Positions 1 through 9,200 of a stretch of DNA of 64,000 nucleotides are shown piece by piece; the stretch's first letter is position 1, and the number at the start of each line of letters is the position of its first letter. The position numbers and the translations under genes are program-made. The notes beneath the pieces were generated by a model. It had not been told where the DNA came from. It saw only the letters and a program-made list of their open reading frames with translations, and did not search any database. This stretch comes from Saprospiraceae bacterium (lineage in GTDB: Bacteria; Bacteroidota; Bacteroidia; Chitinophagales; Saprospiraceae). The stretch is from positions 25,279 through 89,278 of the forward strand of contig JAHDBH010000002.1 of assembly GCA_020630495.1 (NCBI GenBank), read 5' to 3'.

Positions 1-1
1 A

Positions 2-943
2 AATGCTCTGGTCTTAGGTGATAATGAAGGTGACGGCATACTAGAGAGCAATGGCGGTGCCATCACTGTACCAGACGCAGGCATCTACTACCTCACCGTG
101 GATCTCAATGACAATAGCTATTCGCTCCAGCGGATCAGCTCTGTGGAACTAGAAGGATCATCAGTAGTAGGAGGCAATATTGAGCTCGTCTATCAAGAGG
201 ATCAAGACCTATGGTATACCGCGTATGACGGTCAGGCAGGTGATCTTTCTGTGCGCTTGCGAAGTGATGAGGGTGACATAGTGCTTGGCGACGCGGATAC
301 AGATAATATATTGACCCAGGGCTCCGCTCCTGCAAGTCTTGATGCAATAGGTCCGGCGGAGATATTCGTCAGATTAGGTCAGCGAGACTTTACCTATCGC
401 TTAGGATCTACAAGCTTTGACCGGAGAGCGCTTTTCTCTACCGAAGGGCAGTCGCTCGAGATCGCCACGATCCCAGATTACAATCAAGGCTATGCCGTAT
501 CTAAGTTCAGAAATGTCACCAGTGACGGTAGTCCTGGAAGTAATATGGAGCATGCGGACACAGACTTTCCGCTCATGCGACTAGGTGAAGTGTATCTTAC
601 TGCTGCTGAAGCTCTCCTCAGATCAGGTCAGGACAGGGCCAAAGCGACTGACTACTTCAATGCCGTACGTGAAAGGACGTATCAGGGACCTGGTGGAAAT
701 ATCAGCCAAGACGAACTCAATCTTGATCTCCTCTTGGATGAGCGCGCTCGCGAGCTCTACTGGGAAGGCTACAGACGATCGGATCTCGTCCGATATGGTT
801 TACTCACTAGCTCAGAGTATCTCTGGGCGTGGAAAGGTGGAGTCCCAGAGGGACGTGGTGCCTCAGAATTTAGACGAGTCTACCCTATCCCGTCAGCAGA
901 TATCAATGCCAATCCTAATCTAGAACAGAACGAAGGATACTAG
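2..943 (+). CDS. SusD/RagB-family outer-membrane lipoprotein with SusE/SusF-like modules, 3' part
   Basis: The reading frame is open from the window edge, so the 5' end is missing. The last ~170 residues are a typical SusD C-terminus: a GYAVSKFRN stretch, EHADTDFPLMRLGEVYL, the helical AEALLRSG segment, ERARELYWEGYRRSDL and the ending YPIPSADINANPNLEQNEGY. SusD proteins sit on the outer membrane, bind glycans and cap a SusC transporter. Ahead of this the visible N-terminal part looks like two SusE/SusF-type beta modules: each has a D-x-D-G/N-I-L-x-x-G-G-like turn followed by a G-x-Y/F-x-(I/V/L)-x-L strand pair. That combination suggests a starch or maltodextrin binder. A SusC gene would be expected upstream, outside the window. 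A fusion of SusE to a SusD tail cannot be excluded without the missing 5' part. Confidence 0.85.
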   Translation, partial: NALVLGDNEGDGILESNGGAITVPDAGIYYLTVDLNDNSYSLQRISSVELEGSSVVGGNIELVYQEDQDLWYTAYDGQAGDLSVRLRSDEGDIVLGDADTDNILTQGSAPASLDAIGPAEIFVRLGQRDFTYRLGSTSFDRRALFSTEGQSLEIATIPDYNQGYAVSKFRNVTSDGSPGSNMEHADTDFPLMRLGEVYLTAAEALLRSGQDRAKATDYFNAVRERTYQGPGGNISQDELNLDLLLDERARELYWEGYRRSDLVRYGLLTSSEYLWAWKGGVPEGRGASEFRRVYPIPSADINANPNLEQNEGY

Positions 944-969
944 TCACGTCTTTGGTGGAAAAGGACTTA

Positions 970-977
970 TATCTTTA
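970..977 (+). promoter_or_regulatory. Putative -7 box TATCTTTA of the VOC gene
   Basis: TATCTTTA differs from the Bacteroidota -7 consensus TAnnTTTG only in the last base and lies four bases before the ATG at 982. A TTTG at 951-954 could serve as the -33 element, but the 15-base spacing is short. If used, the transcript would start at or next to the start codon. Confidence 0.35.
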
Positions 978-981
978 AGCT

Positions 982-1377
982 ATGCTCTCATATGCCTATA
1001 CTATTCTATATGTCCAAGATGTAGAGCGATCGCTCGATTTCTTTGAGCAAGCCTTTGGTTTTCAAAGGAAATTTATCACTCCAGAAAAAGACTATGCCGA
1101 GCTGGTCACAGGTGCCACTACTCTGGCCATGGCTTCTCTAGAGCTAGGTGCCTCCAATCTGAAAACAGGCTTCAGCGCCATAGGCCATCTGGACAAGCCC
1201 GTAGGTATAGAGCTGGCCTTCGTCTCAGACGATCTAGATCAGGATTGGAAACGTGCCGTGGATGCTGGCGCTTTGGTCCTAGAGGATATCAGCACCAAGC
1301 CTTGGGGACAGCGCGTGGGCTATCTCACAGAAGCTAATGGCTGTCTTATAGAGATGTGTACTCCGATGTCGAGCTGA
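982..1377 (+). CDS. VOC-family (glyoxalase/bleomycin-resistance-like) protein
   Basis: This 131-residue protein has the length and pattern of a single vicinal-oxygen-chelate unit. It opens with a YTILYVQDVERSLDFF segment, the classic first beta-strand and helix in which a sequential pair of beta-alpha-beta-beta-beta modules begins, and ends with a PWGQRVGYLTEANGCLIEM segment, the strand that normally carries the last metal ligand (Glu). Members act as glyoxalases, dioxygenases or antibiotic-binding proteins; the substrate cannot be told from sequence. It stands alone, 38 bases after the SusD-like gene and convergent with the next gene. The start is the ATG just after a TATCTTT box. Confidence 0.85.
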   Translation: MLSYAYTILYVQDVERSLDFFEQAFGFQRKFITPEKDYAELVTGATTLAMASLELGASNLKTGFSAIGHLDKPVGIELAFVSDDLDQDWKRAVDAGALVLEDISTKPWGQRVGYLTEANGCLIEMCTPMSS

Positions 1378-1454
1378 ATCTGAGATTCACTTATGACTGA
1401 TAGAGGCGCTTGACTCCCGTGGCTATGAGAAGACTTATAATATGTCCTGTAGCA

Positions 1455-1688
1455 TCAGTCCATGTCTATATCTGACTCATGGAGATGCTTTTCCCTATGA
1501 TCTGCTAGCCGGATAGCAGCCGAGGCAATCATTCCTACACCCATACCTATAAATAAGAAGGTGGGTACATTTCCTGTAGCAAATCCAAGAGCCAGGCCAA
1601 AAAACATACAGGCGACAAATGCCATACCGCCTATGGATGACATGGTCTTTTTGGAGCTATGATCTCGAGTATATCTGCGTGTGTTCAT
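1455..1688 (-). CDS. Small two-helix membrane protein, hypothetical
   Basis: A 77-residue protein with a basic N-terminus (about 15 residues, several Arg and Lys), two hydrophobic segments at roughly residues 19-38 and 43-59, and a His/Asp/Glu-rich tail. It looks like a small inner-membrane protein with both ends on the same side. I do not recognise a family. It lies 139 bases downstream of the acetyl-CoA synthetase gene on the same strand and could be co-transcribed, although the gap is large enough for its own promoter. Confidence 0.6.
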   Translation of the reverse strand: MNTRRYTRDHSSKKTMSSIGGMAFVACMFFGLALGFATGNVPTFLFIGMGVGMIASAAIRLADHREKHLHESDIDMD

Positions 1689-1827
1689 TGCTTTTTTGTG
1701 ATTTGAGTTAATGATAATTGAGTTCTGAACAGTTGTGAAAAGATTAAATCATCCCTTCATTGCTATCAAGATGTACTCTTGCTTGTACATAGCAGCATTT
1801 GATCGACAGATCGCTAGCTCGTATCGA

Positions 1828-3729
1828 CTATTGCATATCTTCCTTCTCCACTTGACGTATGATCAGATCTACACACTCTGGATTGAGTAATGTGGAGGTA
1901 TCGCCGATCCCATCGCTTTCGCCGCATGCGATCTTGCGTAGGATACGGCGCATGATCTTTCCAGAGCGAGTCTTAGGTAGTGAGCTGACGATGTAGATGC
2001 GATCAGGCGTCGCTACAGGACCTATGATCTTGCGCACAGTGAGGCAGACGTCACTACTCAGATCTGGTCTGTCTATATCACAGATCACAAATGCACATAT
2101 GCCCTGGCCCTTGATATCGTGTGGGTATGCGACTACTGCAGACTCTATGACAGAGGATTGCTCATTGATGGCATTTTCTATTTCTGCTGTGCCTAGACGA
2201 TGGCCAGATACATTGATGACGTCATCCACTCGCCCTATGACACGTATCCTACCATCGGCATCGCGGCGGGCACCGTCGCCTGTAAAGTATTTGCCTGAAA
2301 AGGCTGAAAAATACGTCTGTCTGCAGCGCTCATGATCTCCGTAGGTGGTCCTGATCATAGAGGGCCACGGATAGTCGATGCAGAGCAAACCCTCTTTCTC
2401 ATTTTCCTCGATCAAGTCTCCCTCGGGTGATACAAGTACGGGTCTGATGCCTGGAAGCGGATATGCAGCGTAAGTCGGCTTAGTGTCAGTAATTCCTGGC
2501 AAGCTAGTAATCATGATACCACCTGTTTCTGTCTGCCACCATGTATCTACTATAGGGGCTCGGTGTCTGCCTATGTACTGATTGTACCAGTGCCACGCTT
2601 CCTCATTGATGGGTTCGCCCACGGTGCCGATGACCTTGAGGGCGGAGAGATCGTACTGCTCAGGGAAGTGATGGCCATGCACCATGAGTGCACGGATGGC
2701 TGTGGGAGCAGTGTAGAACTGGGAGACGCGATGCTGCTCACATATCTGCCAAAATCGTCCAGCATCAGGATAAGTAGGAACTCCCTCATACATCATGGTA
2801 GTCGCTCCAGCGAGTAGAGGACCATAAATGATATAGGTATGTCCTGTGATCCATCCTATATCAGCTGTACACCAGTAGATATCGCCTGGATCATACTGAA
2901 ACACATTGGTAAAACTGTAGGCGGCGTAGACCATATATCCAGCCGTACTATGGACTACGCCCTTGGGCTTGCCGGTGCTACCAGACGTATACAGGATAAA
3001 TAGCGGATCCTCACTCTCCATGACTGTCGCCTCACACGTCCGTGAAGCACGCTGCATCAGCTCTGACCATCTATGATCATGATCATGCCATGATATATCT
3101 CCACCTGTATGAGCGTGAACTATGACGTGCTGCACACTATCACAGGATAGCTCCATCGCGTCATCTACTACAGCTTTGATAGGAATGATCTTAGCTCCTC
3201 TACGACTATAGTCACTGCAGATGATCATGGATGCCTGCGCGTCATCTACTCGATCAGCGAGCGCCTGAGCAGAGAAACCAGCAAAGACTACGCTGTGTAT
3301 GGCTCCTATGCGAGCACAGGCGAGTACAGCCACAGCTAGCTCAGGGACCATAGGCATGTACAGTACCACTCTATCCCCTTTTCCTATGCCCAGATCAATC
3401 AGTGCAGAAGCACACGTACAGACTCGCTGGTGTAGCTCGGCGTAGCTGATGGAGACAGAATCCTCTCCAGGATCATTGGGCACCCAGAGGATAGCCGTCT
3501 GATCGGACTTATCCTTGAGATGTCTATCCAGACAGTTCTCACTGATATTGAGCTGAGCACCCTGATACCACTTTATACTCGGCTTTTCAAAGTTCCATTC
3601 TAGTGTGGTATGGTGTGGCTTTCGCCAAAAAAAATGCAGGGCCATATCTGACCAAAACCCTTCTGGATCAGATATACTCCGAGCGTACTGCTCCTGATAG
3701 TCTGCGGGCGTGCGCATGCGTAGCGGCAT
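1828..3729 (-). CDS. acs: Acetyl-CoA synthetase
   Basis: AMP-forming acetate-CoA ligase: activates acetate with ATP to acetyl-adenylate and transfers it to CoA, letting the cell assimilate acetate. The 633 residues match the usual ~650. Visible landmarks are the N-terminal ACS domain with WYQGAQLNISENCLDRHL (55-71), the phosphate-binding YTSGSTGKPKG loop (247-257), the acetate-pocket WWQTETGG motif (397-404), and the C-terminal PKTRSGKIMRR segment whose lysine (about 591) is the residue acetylated in Acs regulation. The chosen start MPLRMRTPADYQEQY aligns with the start of family members. It is a single gene, with no adjacent acetylase or deacetylase. Confidence 0.96.
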   Translation of the reverse strand: MPLRMRTPADYQEQYARSISDPEGFWSDMALHFFWRKPHHTTLEWNFEKPSIKWYQGAQLNISENCLDRHLKDKSDQTAILWVPNDPGEDSVSISYAELHQRVCTCASALIDLGIGKGDRVVLYMPMVPELAVAVLACARIGAIHSVVFAGFSAQALADRVDDAQASMIICSDYSRRGAKIIPIKAVVDDAMELSCDSVQHVIVHAHTGGDISWHDHDHRWSELMQRASRTCEATVMESEDPLFILYTSGSTGKPKGVVHSTAGYMVYAAYSFTNVFQYDPGDIYWCTADIGWITGHTYIIYGPLLAGATTMMYEGVPTYPDAGRFWQICEQHRVSQFYTAPTAIRALMVHGHHFPEQYDLSALKVIGTVGEPINEEAWHWYNQYIGRHRAPIVDTWWQTETGGIMITSLPGITDTKPTYAAYPLPGIRPVLVSPEGDLIEENEKEGLLCIDYPWPSMIRTTYGDHERCRQTYFSAFSGKYFTGDGARRDADGRIRVIGRVDDVINVSGHRLGTAEIENAINEQSSVIESAVVAYPHDIKGQGICAFVICDIDRPDLSSDVCLTVRKIIGPVATPDRIYIVSSLPKTRSGKIMRRILRKIACGESDGIGDTSTLLNPECVDLIIRQVEKEDMQ

Positions 3730-3753
3730 GGAGGTATGTATTGAGATGGTGAG

Positions 3754-6135
3754 TTATCTCACTAAGGTAACATCTCCACTCTGAATCAGCACCTCTCCTG
3801 ATATCAAGGTATACCTGATCACGTAGCTAAATACGGCTGGTGTGAGTAGTTCCCCTTTGAATATGCCATCCCAGCCCTGCACAGTGACGCCTGGGGAGAT
3901 ATTCTGAGCTTGATAGACTTGATTACCCAGGCGGTCGTAGACGCTTACATCATTGAGCATCTCTATCTTATCCGTCAAGAGAGGTTCCCAGGTATCATTA
4001 ATGTTATCAGAGTTAGGACTGAAAACATTGGGTACATAAATTGTATTCCCTCGAGTGACATTGATGTATACCTCGTCTTCGCGTAGACAACCGATATCAT
4101 CAAGCAAGCGGATCGTATAGGTGCCAGATCGCTGTGGGGAGAGCATCTGCTGTAAGCAGGTCTCGCAATCAATGGCGGCTCCCGTCCATAGGATCTCCAC
4201 TAGCGCTGAAGGGTCCTTGTTGATGGCAGGATCTAGATCCACATTGTCCCCTAACTCTATTTCCAGATCGGGACCTATATCTAGCGTCAGATCTTGTATA
4301 TCGGCAAAGTTGACTGTATCACGGAGTTCGCAGCCATTGTCATCTGTGACTAGCACAGCATACTCTCCGGATCCCAGGTCCGTCTGGCTTGTAGATGCGA
4401 CTTGCTGATCATTTATAAACACTCTTATGGGCTCGGTACCTCCTATGACATCCGTGATGGATATGACTCCCTGCTGTGGTCTTTCGCAGCTGGGCTCACG
4501 AGTTTCAAGTAAAAATCCTGATAGAGGAATTCCAAAGTCTAGCGTGTTCTCCGTGATCGTAGTCGAGCATCCATTAGCAGTATCGGTCACAGTCAAGCTA
4601 TACTGACCTGGTGTACTTATCATAGGATTGACCAATGATTCTGTGAGGGCTGTGATTCCTGGACCAGTCCACAGCACATCCTCAAGTGGCACATCAGCCG
4701 TGGCAATGAGCTGTGCTTCAAACATTTCACAGGGCACAGGGCCAGTCTGTGATATACTGATCTCAGGTGATACTGTATCGACTGTGACCAGCACACTATG
4801 TGCTGTGATGCAACCATTCTCTCCCGTAACTGTGGCAGTGTAAATGCCCATTTCACTGACTGTGAGCATCTGACTATCTTCACCTGGCACTATACCTGGA
4901 CCAGTCCATCGGACTGTATCATCGATTGCTACATCAGAAAGATTGAGCGTCGCAATCGGATTTCGACAAGTAATCTGCTCAAAAGAATCAATGGTGAATA
5001 TGGGCTCTGCAATATCACCTACCACGGTAATGACGTAAGAGTTTTCGCAGCTGTCTGGATTCATCACCGTCACATTGTATGTACCAATGTCACCTACTAC
5101 GACGGAGGTATTATTGTCACTTCCTATGATAGTTCCATTAGTCGTAGTCCATAGCACAGAATCTAGGGCAAGTGGATTGATGACAAGAGGGTCGATCGTC
5201 AAACTTGTCTGACCACACTCGAACTCATAGACTGGGTCAAAGACCAGTTCGGGTACTTCAAACATGGATAGGCTGACTTCTATGCTTGCCGTATCAAAAC
5301 ACAGAAGGCCACTCACTGGATCGGGTCCTTCTATCACCACAGTATAGGTACCGCTATCACCTACAGTGATCTCATTGGACCCTTGACCAGATATGATATC
5401 ACCATCCATAGTACTCCATGTATGTGTAAATAAGAGAGGATTATTTCCTTCGCGGATGGTGATATTCTCTCCCGTACAATCAAATATGTCATCTGGTAAG
5501 CTAGCCTGTGTAGCGTTACATATGGCTGTCTCGCACTTAAGCGCGCCTGTCAAATCACAAAAAGTAATTTCTAAATCTTGGATATCACCAAAGCTTCCTG
5601 GCAGATTATCTAAGAAATTAAGCTGCCATGTCCCATTGGCCGGTCCTGTATTAAAATTTTCTAGACAGCCAACAGCAGGATAGTAAGATCCTGAGTAATC
5701 TACGTCAAAAGTATTTTCAAAATCACAGTTGTCCCATCTATCAGTAAATCCTGGATCGGGAGATACTGGATCTCCACATGGTAAGAAGGTGACATTCCAG
5801 GTGTTGCCCCCAGTAAAGCCACAGAGCGAAAAAGGCCCTACTAGTAAGACCGACGTCCCTGCTGGACTGACGAGCTCTATGGTCATATCTCCTATATCCC
5901 CATGCACAAATTCTAGACGTACAGCACATATCCCCTGAGCAGGATCAGATAGGTCATCATTGGTGAGACCTTCTACAGATATAGGGATCGTTCCTGGCAC
6001 GAGGTCCACGGTCCGTACAGGACACTGGGTACAGGAACAAGGTTGAGCGAGGCCATAAAAGCCTACCATCATACTTATCAAAAAAGTGATAAGCCTTACG
6101 TAGTTAGTCGTGGTAATTTTCTTAGGGTATATCAT
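3754..6135 (-). CDS. Secreted adhesin-like protein: P-domain, Ig-like repeats, T9SS type B tail
   Basis: A 793-residue secreted protein. The signal peptide ends at about residue 30 (GFYGLAQ), followed by a cysteine cluster PCSCTQCP. Residues ~45-195 resemble a proprotein-convertase P-domain: the HGDIGDMTIELVSPAGT strand region and the NGTWQLNFLDNLPGSFGDI ending. Then come several Ig/PKD-like repeats with W-x-G-P-G-I and G-x-Y-x-x-x-V-T cores, a SprB-type unit (REPSCERPQQGVISITDVIGG), and a C-terminal gliding-motility-associated domain starting IYVPNVFSPNSDNINDTWEP and ending SGDVTLVR, the type B sorting tail of the type IX system. No catalytic domain is seen, so it is probably a surface adhesin. 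It is a shorter paralogue of the next gene, 129 bases upstream on the same strand. Confidence 0.9.
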   Translation of the reverse strand: MIYPKKITTTNYVRLITFLISMMVGFYGLAQPCSCTQCPVRTVDLVPGTIPISVEGLTNDDLSDPAQGICAVRLEFVHGDIGDMTIELVSPAGTSVLLVGPFSLCGFTGGNTWNVTFLPCGDPVSPDPGFTDRWDNCDFENTFDVDYSGSYYPAVGCLENFNTGPANGTWQLNFLDNLPGSFGDIQDLEITFCDLTGALKCETAICNATQASLPDDIFDCTGENITIREGNNPLLFTHTWSTMDGDIISGQGSNEITVGDSGTYTVVIEGPDPVSGLLCFDTASIEVSLSMFEVPELVFDPVYEFECGQTSLTIDPLVINPLALDSVLWTTTNGTIIGSDNNTSVVVGDIGTYNVTVMNPDSCENSYVITVVGDIAEPIFTIDSFEQITCRNPIATLNLSDVAIDDTVRWTGPGIVPGEDSQMLTVSEMGIYTATVTGENGCITAHSVLVTVDTVSPEISISQTGPVPCEMFEAQLIATADVPLEDVLWTGPGITALTESLVNPMISTPGQYSLTVTDTANGCSTTITENTLDFGIPLSGFLLETREPSCERPQQGVISITDVIGGTEPIRVFINDQQVASTSQTDLGSGEYAVLVTDDNGCELRDTVNFADIQDLTLDIGPDLEIELGDNVDLDPAINKDPSALVEILWTGAAIDCETCLQQMLSPQRSGTYTIRLLDDIGCLREDEVYINVTRGNTIYVPNVFSPNSDNINDTWEPLLTDKIEMLNDVSVYDRLGNQVYQAQNISPGVTVQGWDGIFKGELLTPAVFSYVIRYTLISGEVLIQSGDVTLVR

Positions 6136-6264
6136 TCATTCTTCTTTAAAATTCCAGAAACACACAGTCTGCCCCTAGCCTTTTAAAGACGTCAAAATCA
6201 AGTGATACGCTGCCTGAGCACTGTATAATAACCAGAGATACTCACGGATATTTTGATAAGGTGA

Positions 6265-9200
6265 TTATTTTATTAGGGTCACGTCACCGCTTGTTTGTAT
6301 CTGCAGACCATTGATGAGCGTGTACTGCATGATATAGGTGAATACACCCGGGTCAAGCGGCTGTCCTTGATACGATCCATCCCACCCTATCTGGTCTACT
6401 GACGGATCGAGCATGGTAGCCTGATAGACTCGATTACCTCCTCTATCGTAGACCTCGATTGCGTCTATATGCCTTACCTTATCAGACATGAAAGGTCTGA
6501 ATCGATCATTTTCAGCATCGCCATTTGGACTGAATACATTGGGTATAAAGGCTGTATTTCCTATGGCCACATTAATGTACAGCTCGTCGTACGCAGTGCA
6601 GCCATCTTTATCCGTGAGGAGCAGAGAATATATGCCTGACCTCTGAGGGAGGAAGAATTGGTCCAGACAAGATGAGCAATCGATGTAGGGCCCATCCCAT
6701 AGTATCTCGGTGATATCACTACTATCCTTATTGATCAGGGCTCTGATATCAGCGTCATCACCTAATTCTAGATCTTGGTCCTCACCCACATCGAGCTGCA
6801 ATTTCTCCAATTTCTGTAGAGTCAAAGTATCTGTGAGTGAGCAGCCGTTGGCATCGAGAATGCTTACGATATACTCACCAGGTAGGAGATTGGCAATTCG
6901 CGTATCTGCCAGAGGTATATCATTCAAGAAATATTCTATGGGCAGTACACCGCCTTGTATACCATCGATGGAGATGACGCCATCACTACCATCATCGCAG
7001 CTTGGATCTCTCAGAGATATGAGCAGCTCCGTAGGGCGATTGTCTATTTCCTCTACACGCTGAATTCTTTGGGAAGTACAACCGTTCCTGAAGTCTGTAA
7101 TCACCAGCGTATAATCACCTGGAATAGAGACTACTGGATTGTATGAGTTTTCGATTGTGGCTGTGATACCAGGACCTTCCCACAGAAAACCGTAAGCTGA
7201 ACCATTATCTGATCCTTCACTGGACAGTATTACCTCGGGCTCAGCACAAGTGATGATTGCACTTACAGAAGTCGAAATCTCTGGCCTTCTCAGATCATCA
7301 TCGACTATGATCGTGGTATCTGCTCTACATCCAGTCGCTGCATTGTATACAATCAGATTATACTCACCGCTTTGGTCTACATCTATGATGGCTGCACTAT
7401 CAAGAGTCACTATGCCAGGACCCTCCCAGAAATAAACCACTTCTTCTCCAGATTCTGATCCAGAGCCGTCCAGGGAAATTACCGGCCGAGCACATGTAAT
7501 GATTTCGTAGGGGTCTACCTGCAACCGCGGAAAATCGGCATCAATTTCTATCCCTATGGAATCAGTGTCCATACATCCATTTTGCTCATCTGTCACCGTG
7601 AGCACATATACACCGGGACGACCAGTGGTAGAATAGACGCTATCGACCAATCCCTCTGGCACAGGTCCATCTACTCGCTCCCAGTCGTAGATGAGGGAGC
7701 CTATTCCAGAGCTTCGATCACCTAGGAGAGCGATATCTGGCTGTTCACATGTGATGACGAATCCATCCGTAGTGATCTGCGCGATAGGGGCTAGGGTGTC
7801 TATCTGGACTTCCAGCTCAAGCTCCGTCGTACAACCATTCTCTCCTATAAGCATGACAGTATACAGTCCAGCGAGATCTACTTCTGGATGTATGAAGTTT
7901 TCATTGACTACAGTAATTGATGGGCCCGCCCACAGCTGATCTGCAGCATCTGTCCTCAGATCAAGCACTACCTCTGACCTAGCACAGGTAATAATCTCTG
8001 CTTCTACTGACCCTACAGGGCTGATAGTATCTGCTTGCACCGTCACGCTCGCAGAGGACGTACATCCATTGTCACCCGTGACCTCGACCCAGTAAGGTCC
8101 AGGAATACTCACTGAAGGTGACTGCAGATTGATACTCTCATCAGTAATCCCTGCTCCAGTCCAGACGTACTCTCTAGCAATGGAAGAATTCTCAAGGCGT
8201 ATAGACTCCTCTATGCAGTCTATGGTATCAGCCATAAGTAAGATCACAGGTGCAGCCGTATCTGCGTAGATCGAGATCACTTCCTCGGTGGTACAGCCAT
8301 TGGCAGCAGTGACCGTAAGAGCATAGTCCCCAGCTAGATCTATACTAGGAGATACGACTGATTGCTGCCCAGCGGTGATGCTCGGACCAGACCAGCTATA
8401 GCTTATGGCCCTAGACGATATAGGTGACAAGTTTATCAAGATGGAGTCACAGCTGAGGGTATCAGTTGGTAAGATAAGGTCTGGAGCCAGTGTATCTTGG
8501 AAGACTTCGATACGCTCAATTGTCTTACAGTCTTGTACCGTGGTAATCGTCAGCTCATAGGTACCTGGGATTGCTATATCTGGAGTGGCCTCTGAGCTAT
8601 TGTTCACGTCAATATCGGGGCCCTCCCACTCGTAGACTACAGAGGCCGTGGTACTACTCTCCAAGCTTACTTGAGTGCGCAAGCAAGTAAGCGTATCAGC
8701 ACGCAAGCTGAGCGCTGGCGCATCATCTCTCAAGCCCACTTCTACCGCTGCACGACTTTCACAACCATTACTATTTGTTGCAATGACGCTGAAAGTGCCG
8801 GGGCCTTCGATCTCGGGATTCAAGGCTCTTTCTTGACCTGCCGCGATGGCTGGGCCAGACCAGATTATATCTACAGCGTTATCGATCGTTCCCGTAAGCA
8901 CGAGGGATGAGGCCGTGCAAGATATCAGCGAATCACCAAAATGGATGCTTGGACTTACTGTATCAGCTACCACTTCTATCATGGTACTATTACCACAGCC
9001 AAGGCTATCCATGATAGTCACAGTATATATGCCAGGCGCATCTACCTCAGGAGACGGGCTATTGACATTACTAGCATCTATTCCTGGACCTTCCCACATA
9101 TAGGTCACTGTAGCATTGCTGGTAGAGGCAATCAGAGCTCTTGGATGGCTACAGCTGATCGTGTCCGCCCTCAAGTCGATACTGGGGATATCAGCGGATT

